Assembly (NCBI RefSeq): GCF_017573505.1
Contig: NZ_JAGEOJ010000014.1
Span: 186,001-250,000 of the forward strand
DNA length: 64,000 nucleotides
Source: Actinomadura barringtoniae
GTDB lineage: Bacteria; Actinomycetota; Actinomycetes; Streptosporangiales; Streptosporangiaceae
Direction: 5' to 3'
The position numbers and the translations under genes are program-made. Positions 58,931-64,000 of this stretch are shown here, piece by piece. Each line of letters opens with the position of its first letter. The stretch's first letter is position 1. The notes below the pieces were generated by a model, which had not been told where the DNA came from, did not search any database, and saw only the letters and a list, made by a program, of their open reading frames with translations.

Positions 58931-61870
58931 TTAGCCTGCGCCGAAGCAGAGGAAGCCGGCGGTGCCCGGTGTGCGCGGGGTGGCTGCCAACGCTTGGCGT
59001 GGCGACAGGCCGGCCGCCAGCCCGCGGTGGAAGGCGAGCATGAACGCGGGCGCGTCCTCGTCCCGTACGGGCGTGACGCTCGCGATGACCGTGGCGGTAC
59101 CGAGGCCGAGCAGGACCCCGACCATGCCGATGACCGCATCGTCCGCTGCCGCGCGCCCGACGTCACATGCTGATAGGACGATGATCTCGGGTGGCGTGGT
59201 GAGCTCCTCCAGGTCGTACGCCATCAGCGGCCCGTCCTCTAGGCGCAGCCGCGAGAAGAGCGCATTGTCCGCGCGGAACTCCCCATGAGCCGCAATATGC
59301 ACGAGCGACGCACCCTCCATCGCCTCGTGCACGTCTTTGGCCGTTCGGGGCATGTGCGCCTTCGGATAGAGACCTTGTAGCCCGGACAGCTCGCGCTCTG
59401 CGTGGCTAAGGTCAGGGCCCGCGGCCAGTACGACATGCCCTGGTCGTCCGCTCTTAGCCGCGCGCAACCAAGAGGCAGCCGAGGGAACGATCGTGAACGG
59501 CCGTTCCGCCAAGCAGGGCAACACGGACCAGGGCAGCGCGTGCAGCACCCCAGTTGGTGCTATCACCAGTTCCCGCTCGCCCAGGTCTTCCAGCAGAGGC
59601 CCAAACAGAAGCCCGTCCAGCTGGTCGGCCCCACACTCTCCACGCCCCAGCCCGAACCTGACCGTGCCGACCTCCCGCTTCACGTCGTCGTATGAACCAA
59701 GGCAGTGCCGCCGCATGCGCCCGTCCGCAGCGGTCACCGCATGAAGCTCAGAACCGATGCGAATCATCTCGACCAGCGCCCGGCACTCAAGAGCACTTGC
59801 CAGCTCCCGACTTCCACCCGCCGCATCCCGAACTCCCGGCTGCCGAAGCGCGCTGGCCCGGATCGCCGACTCGAGCCGTTCCACGTCTACAGCCGACACA
59901 TCGCCGCGCGCCGTCGCGTGCGCGTGGTTGCTGCTGAGCATGCGGAGTTCGGTCAGGGCTGCGGCGCGTTCTGGATCGGCAGGAGGCCGTACTGACGTAG
60001 GACGCCGTACGATCGCGCGCCGACGTTCCTCTGTGGTGAGAAGCTCCCGAGCCGACCGCGCCAGACTCAGGCCCAGGTCCGCCAGCTCCTCGCCCATCCC
60101 GGCCGAGCGCGCCCGCAGTTCCAGGGCTCCGAAGACCTCCGCGTGCTCCTCAAGCACCCGCAGCCCGGCCCAAACGGCCGAAACCGCCCCCCGCTTGTCT
60201 CCGCGCGTGTGGTATTCGAGGGCCTCCGCATGCCACGCGGCCACCTTGAGCCGTGCAGAGCCCCGAACATCCCTTACCGGCTCCAAGAGATGACCTGCCG
60301 GTCGCCTAAGGTGCAGCGCCACGCGTGCAGCAATGATGCGGGCCTCGACGGAAGCCTCTGCCCATCCACCTCGCTCCATCCGTTCAGCCGCCGCGACCGC
60401 CGTACGAAGGAAAACCCCTGAGCGTTCCCCAGAAGACCATCGGGCCCTAAGGAGGACATGCTCGGCGACAAGCATCCACCCGGCGCGCTCCTGTTCGGCG
60501 AACACGGCTCGCGCTTGCTCAGCAGTGGCCGCCGCCTGTTCGCAGTCCCCATCCGCCAGTTCCGCGTACGCGAGCAACAGGAGCCCATCAGCCACGTCAC
60601 ACGCGTACCCCTGCGCCCTTGCGGCCCCCAACGCAACCGCCAGCAAAGCCCGAGCCTCGCCCGTAAGGCCGACCCCCATGAGCGCCTCGGCCTGGTCGAA
60701 CCGACACTGCACCAGTCGCTCCTCCGTAAGCCCCGCCTCACTATCAACGAAAAGCCCCAGCGCCCTCGGAACGTCCCCGCGCCGTGCGACCACAAAGGCC
60801 AGATTCCCCCTGGCCATCGCGGTCAGATAGCGCAGCCCCGCCTCTTCCCCCGCCGCGACCGCCTCCGCAAGGAAGCCCTCTGCCACCTTCAAGTCGCCGC
60901 ACATGGCCCGCGCCAGGCCGAGGTTGATGAGCAACCCCATCAACGCAGCCGGATCACCACCTCGCCGAAGCCTCCGCATGGCCGGCGCCGCGACCTGGTG
61001 GGCGTCCGTGATCTGCCCCGCCCGAGCCATTGCACAAGCCACGTTGGCAGCGAGCCGATCCGCATCCACCCCCGTCAGTTCGCCCGCCAGCCCAGCCGCC
61101 GCGAACGCCCCAGGAAGGTCCCCACTCGCTGCGAGCAGCCCCACAAGGTTCATCTGAACGAGGGCCTTCGCATAGGAAGACCCCGCAACAGCCAGGGCCT
61201 GCTGCAGATGCGCGATCCCTTCCTCGAGACGCCCCAGTTCCTTGGCTGCCAGCCCCGCCGCCCGCAACTCCTCAACGAGCTCCGCGCCCTGCGCCTCCTC
61301 CGCCCGTTCCACGGCCCGCTCGTAAGCAGCCACCGGATCGTCCGACACCAGCCACAACAACCCACCCGGCTCCAGGCCCATCCCACTTGCCGCATCAGCA
61401 GCGGTGTGTACGCCGCTGTATGAGCCGCCTCCGGCGCCGCCCGCACCTGCACCGGCGCCGCCCGCACCTGCACCGGCGCCGCCCGCACCTGTACCGGCGC
61501 CGCCCGTAGTGGTGCTGCTCGGTACAACGCCGCCCGGAGCTATGGCCTCCACGCCGCCCGGAGCTATGGCCTCCACTGGAGCAGCGCAAGAGGCGCCATC
61601 GCCCAGCTCGCCGGGCGAGCCGCCTTCGTGGCCGCCCGGAAGGGGGTAGCCGCTGGCGCACGCAGTTGCGCTGGCGGGAGGACTCCCGTACGTACCGACG
61701 GAACGGCCAGCCACACAGTCGCGTTCGGTCGGACTCATGCCGCGCATTGCATCGTCCTCAGCCGCTTGACCAGAGTCACCAACACCAGGCGTGCAGAAGT
61801 TGCAAGGCTCCCCGCCGCCCTCGAACGGATTGTCGGAGGCTCCTGTTACGTTCCGCATGTGGTTGGTCAC
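58931..61870 (-). CDS. TPR-CHAT (caspase-fold) protein
   Basis: 979 residues from GTG 61870 (GGAG 9 nt upstream). Residues 1-155 are low complexity, including a Gly/Ala linker. Residues about 170-640 are helical TPR-like repeats (ELGRLEEGIAHLQQALAVAG; GDLKVAEGFLAEAVAAGEEAG; LTGEARALLAVALGAARAQG). The C-terminal CHAT peptidase domain (about 720-979) has the catalytic dyad H862 in VHIAAHGEFRADN and C902 in IIVLSACDVGRA. It is the last gene of an operon with a sigma factor and a small beta-rich protein. It may be a sensor-protease activated by a partner; the substrate is unknown. Confidence 0.9.
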   Translation of the reverse strand: MTNHMRNVTGASDNPFEGGGEPCNFCTPGVGDSGQAAEDDAMRGMSPTERDCVAGRSVGTYGSPPASATACASGYPLPGGHEGGSPGELGDGASCAAPVEAIAPGGVEAIAPGGVVPSSTTTGGAGTGAGGAGAGAGGAGAGAGGAGGGSYSGVHTAADAASGMGLEPGGLLWLVSDDPVAAYERAVERAEEAQGAELVEELRAAGLAAKELGRLEEGIAHLQQALAVAGSSYAKALVQMNLVGLLAASGDLPGAFAAAGLAGELTGVDADRLAANVACAMARAGQITDAHQVAAPAMRRLRRGGDPAALMGLLINLGLARAMCGDLKVAEGFLAEAVAAGEEAGLRYLTAMARGNLAFVVARRGDVPRALGLFVDSEAGLTEERLVQCRFDQAEALMGVGLTGEARALLAVALGAARAQGYACDVADGLLLLAYAELADGDCEQAAATAEQARAVFAEQERAGWMLVAEHVLLRARWSSGERSGVFLRTAVAAAERMERGGWAEASVEARIIAARVALHLRRPAGHLLEPVRDVRGSARLKVAAWHAEALEYHTRGDKRGAVSAVWAGLRVLEEHAEVFGALELRARSAGMGEELADLGLSLARSARELLTTEERRRAIVRRPTSVRPPADPERAAALTELRMLSSNHAHATARGDVSAVDVERLESAIRASALRQPGVRDAAGGSRELASALECRALVEMIRIGSELHAVTAADGRMRRHCLGSYDDVKREVGTVRFGLGRGECGADQLDGLLFGPLLEDLGERELVIAPTGVLHALPWSVLPCLAERPFTIVPSAASWLRAAKSGRPGHVVLAAGPDLSHAERELSGLQGLYPKAHMPRTAKDVHEAMEGASLVHIAAHGEFRADNALFSRLRLEDGPLMAYDLEELTTPPEIIVLSACDVGRAAADDAVIGMVGVLLGLGTATVIASVTPVRDEDAPAFMLAFHRGLAAGLSPRQALAATPRTPGTAGFLCFGAG
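61431..61506 (-). repeat. 21-bp in-frame repeat encoding a Gly/Ala linker in the CHAT gene
   Basis: Just over three exact or near-exact 21-bp units (CCGGCGCCGCCCGCACCTGC plus A, starting 61431, 61452, 61473 and partly 61494) encode GAGAGGA blocks. Next to it, a 24-bp unit coding VEAIAPGG is duplicated at about 61526-61577. The frame is kept. Confidence 0.9.
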
Positions 61871-61907
61871 CGATATTGCTCCGATCTGTGGGATGGGGGG
61901 AGGAAGG

Positions 61908-62354
61908 TCAGAGACGAATCCAGCTGGTCACGATCGCCGTGCCGTCGGGGAGTGAGAAGACAAGGCTGATCAGCCCCTGCGGGATGGAGAGCAGCGCGAA
62001 CTGCCCGGCGGGGTCGGCTCGGGTAGCGATCTCCTCGTGCGCGTGACCGAGGTGCCGTACGCGCACGTGGGCGGTCGTCGCAGGCACCAGGCGGCCGATG
62101 AGCTCGACGTCCCGGCCGTCGGCGGTCACCTCGACCTCGACCGCCAGATCGGCCCCGGCGAACGTCAGGGCCCGCGTGGACTCGCCGCGCATGCCATGGG
62201 CGGCCTGCCCCTGATCCTGAATGAGCTCGGCGAGCCCGGCGCCCGGCTCGCGCCAGGCAATGGCCGAACGCCCGGCAGCAAGCACATGCCCGGGCACCGG
62301 ATCTACGCCATGGAACGCCGCCCGGACCTGGGAGAGGAGATCGTCTTCGTTCAT
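61908..62354 (-). CDS. Small protein between sigma factor and CHAT gene
   Basis: 148 residues from ATG 62354 (GGAGG 9 nt upstream). The helical N-terminus (MNEDDLLSQVRAAFHGVDPV) is followed by LAAGRSAIAWREPGAGLAEL. A beta-rich C-terminal half (LAVEVEVTADGRDVELIGRL, VPATTAHVRVRHLG, DPAGQFALLSIPQGLISLVF) resembles a carboxypeptidase-regulatory-like (Ig-like) fold. The same kind of protein accompanies CHAT genes in other actinobacteria, in my recollection. No membrane helix and no obvious anti-sigma motif, so the role is open; it could link the sigma factor to CHAT. Confidence 0.75.
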   Translation of the reverse strand: MNEDDLLSQVRAAFHGVDPVPGHVLAAGRSAIAWREPGAGLAELIQDQGQAAHGMRGESTRALTFAGADLAVEVEVTADGRDVELIGRLVPATTAHVRVRHLGHAHEEIATRADPAGQFALLSIPQGLISLVFSLPDGTAIVTSWIRL

Positions 62355-62448
62355 GCCGCGGGCCTCCGTCGTGGGCCGGTCGACCCGGTCGTTCGTCGGG
62401 TGAGTCGCCCACCGTTCCGCGTGGGCTGAGCAAAAGAGAGAAGGTGGT

Positions 62449-62973
62449 TCACTGGCCGAGCTTTCGGCGGAGGTTGTCCAAACATCGAGCACGCGTCGGG
62501 CCGATGCTGCCGATCGGCATGTCGAGCGCTGCCGCCAGATCGGCGTACGTGGGAGCCAAGGCGAACATCCGCAACAAGGCCTGGCAGCGTTGCGGGAGCG
62601 TGTGAATGGCCGCGGCGACGCGCCCGAGCCGTTCACGAGCCACAGCGACCTGTTCCGGCCCTGGCGAGCTGGAGTCGGGGATCTCGCTCGGCAGTTCACG
62701 GCCGCGACGCTGAGCCACGCGCAGGCTCTCGCGCCGCGCCGTCACGGCGAGCCAGCCTCCGACCGCTGCCGGTTCGGCGATCTGGTCGATCCGTTCGACC
62801 AAGCGCAGCCAGGTCGTCTGCACGACGTCCCCGCTGTCGGCGTCGTTCAGTGAGAACGACCGGGCGATCGACCACAGCAGGCCGCTGTAGCGATCGACGA
62901 GCTTGGCCCAGGCCGCGCCGTCTCCGTCGCGTGCCCTGGCCACGAGATAGGCATTGTCATCTTGCAGGGCCAT
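62449..62973 (-). CDS. ECF-like sigma-70 family factor
   Basis: 174 residues. Region 2 (AWAKLVDRYSGLLWSIARSFSLNDADSGDVVQTTWLRLVERIDQI) and region 4 (LPQRCQALLRMFALAPTYADLAAALDMPIGSIGPTRARCLDNLRRKL) are complete, joined by a short acidic linker, which is the ECF architecture (no regions 1 or 3). ATG 62973 has an AGGAGAC ribosome site. First gene of a three-gene operon with the small beta-rich protein and the CHAT protein; no anti-sigma gene of the usual kind is adjacent. Confidence 0.92.
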   Translation of the reverse strand: MALQDDNAYLVARARDGDGAAWAKLVDRYSGLLWSIARSFSLNDADSGDVVQTTWLRLVERIDQIAEPAAVGGWLAVTARRESLRVAQRRGRELPSEIPDSSSPGPEQVAVARERLGRVAAAIHTLPQRCQALLRMFALAPTYADLAAALDMPIGSIGPTRARCLDNLRRKLGQ

Positions 62974-63218
62974 ACGAGTCTCCTCGCGAGGCCCCCCGCT
63001 GCCGATGACATTAGGCCCGCCCCGACGCGCGCACGGCCCGACACAGCCCGCGGTTACCTCTTCGCCGCCATGCCGTGTTCAAGGCCTGATGATTACCTCG
63101 CCCACCACCGGGGTAACCGCCGCCTGCCCAGCCAAGCCCCACCCCGACAAATGCCCCCCGACCCCACTGAACCGGCCGTGCTGAGTCCTGGTCGCGCTGG
63201 GCGGTGGGTGGTGGGGTG

Positions 63219-64000
63219 TTAGTCGGTGGTGAGGATGGTTTTGGTGGTGTCGCTGGTCATGTGGTCGGCGAGGACCTTGGGGGCGTCGTCCAGGTCGGCC
63301 AGGCGGGTGGTTACGGCCTCGGGGTGGAGGGTTGTGGCGGTGACCAGTTCGAGGACTTGAGGAATGAGCGTACGGGTGTGGGCTCGGCCGATGTGGACGG
63401 TCACGTTGCGGACGAAGAGGAGGCTCGCGGGGATGCGGGCCGCGTGGCTCAGGGTGCCTACGCTGCTGCACACTCCGTCGGGAGCGGTCTTGGTCAGTGC
63501 GGTCCGTACTCCTCGCGGGGATCCGCTGATGTCCACCACGAGTGGGGTGAGGGGGTGGCGGCGCAGTTCGGAGGGGGTGATTGTCTCCAGGCCTAGTCCG
63601 GCGGCCTCCTCGCGCACCTGGCTGCGGGCCTCGCAGAAGGTGATCCGGCGGGCTCCCAGGGCTTGGGCCGTCAGGGCGGCGTAGAGGGCGGTGCTGACGC
63701 TGAAGGGATAGCGGGACGCGAGGGAGCCGATGATCAGGACTTCGGTGCCGGGGTCGCGTTCGAGGAGTCGCGGCAGGTGTGGGGCCACGTGCCGGAACCC
63801 GTCGCAGACCGTGTCGGCCAGGCTTGCCACGGCGGCGGGGTCTACGCCGTCGGGCAGCGGTACGAGCATGGCGTCGGCGTACGGTACGCCGACCAGGTCG
63901 GCGTAGGTGCCGCCCCAGTGGCCGCCGATCAGTCCGAAGCCGTACATCGATACTGGGGGTACGGCGCGGCAGCTGCCTGTCAGGCCGGCTTGGCAGGCGC
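63219..64000 (-). CDS. Zinc-binding alcohol dehydrogenase, 5'-truncated by window edge
   Basis: At least 260 residues; the frame stays open to the window end, and the start lies beyond it. The upstream codons read CQAGLTGSC, part of the structural-zinc Cys cluster of medium-chain dehydrogenases. The visible part includes YADLVGVPYADAMLVPLPDGV, VASLADTVCDGFRHV (catalytic region), EVLIIGSLASRYPFSVSTALYAALTAQALGA (variant NAD loop) and VTVHIGRAHTRTL. The NAD glycine motif is degenerate (IIGSLASRYPF), unlike GxGxxG. Substrate unknown. Confidence 0.85.
   Translation of the reverse strand, partial: ACQAGLTGSCRAVPPVSMYGFGLIGGHWGGTYADLVGVPYADAMLVPLPDGVDPAAVASLADTVCDGFRHVAPHLPRLLERDPGTEVLIIGSLASRYPFSVSTALYAALTAQALGARRITFCEARSQVREEAAGLGLETITPSELRRHPLTPLVVDISGSPRGVRTALTKTAPDGVCSSVGTLSHAARIPASLLFVRNVTVHIGRAHTRTLIPQVLELVTATTLHPEAVTTRLADLDDAPKVLADHMTSDTTKTILTTD

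Overview
The window is high-GC DNA (roughly 70% by eye) from a filamentous-type actinomycete. Evidence for this is the GTG/TTG starts, many TetR/LysR/GntR regulators, DUF5998, ThrE, LCP and CHAT-TPR proteins, and an actinobacterial GNAT/acyl-CoA-ligase protein. A Streptosporangiales-like host (Actinomadura/Nonomuraea relatives) is my inference; no rRNA or tRNA gene is visible to fix it. About 50 protein genes are supported, two of them cut by the window ends. I see no phage, integrase, transposase, CRISPR or plasmid module, so this looks like chromosome-arm or accessory chromosome.

Layout. 1-6 kb: the tail of a DUF4097 protein, a LuxR-type two-component system (715-2678), and a divergent MacB-like ABC exporter (2814-5947), with an inverted-repeat operator between them. 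6-9 kb: metNIQ methionine importer preceded by a short Cys/Met-containing leader ORF and closed by a strong terminator. 9-21.7 kb: a mixed block with an orphan AAA+ ATPase, an MBL hydrolase/TetR divergent pair, a vanadium haloperoxidase-like enzyme, an MFS exporter, an LCP cell-wall ligase, a TetR/PLP-decarboxylase operon, a LysR/SnoaL pair and a ThrE-type exporter.

21.7-35.1 kb is the most coherent region, an L-fucose utilisation locus. It holds a mutarotase, a GntR regulator with three repeated operators, L-fuconate dehydratase, an SDR dehydrogenase, a sugar ABC importer, an aldo/keto reductase (probable fucose dehydrogenase), a fuconolactonase, LutABC and a secreted GH29 alpha-L-fucosidase. 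The enzymes fit the non-phosphorylating fucose route, whose end products are pyruvate and L-lactate. LutABC would oxidise the lactate to pyruvate. The diketo-deoxy-fuconate hydrolase expected between them is not in the window.

35-58.7 kb: a secreted peptidoglycan-binding protein and a trypsin-like protease, a RecQ helicase fused to a phosphoribosyltransferase-like domain, an APH-like kinase, regulators with their targets (LysR/SDR; TetR with FAD oxidoreductase and DUF2834), a tandem pair of tiny basic proteins, a PfkB kinase, a GNAT/acyl-CoA-ligase protein with a collapsed ATP-grasp domain, DUF5998 plus an alkaline-phosphatase-superfamily phosphodiesterase, and a rhodanese. 58.9-63 kb: a minus-strand operon of an ECF-like sigma factor, a small beta-rich protein and a 979-residue TPR-CHAT (caspase-fold) protein, the best candidate for an uncharacterised signalling or defence system. 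The window ends inside a zinc-dependent alcohol dehydrogenase.

A recurrent property of the window is GC-rich minisatellites. Those inside genes have periods divisible by three (15, 15, 21 bp and a 24-bp-spaced duplication) and expand linkers or loops. Most of those outside genes do not (32, 49, 23 bp).
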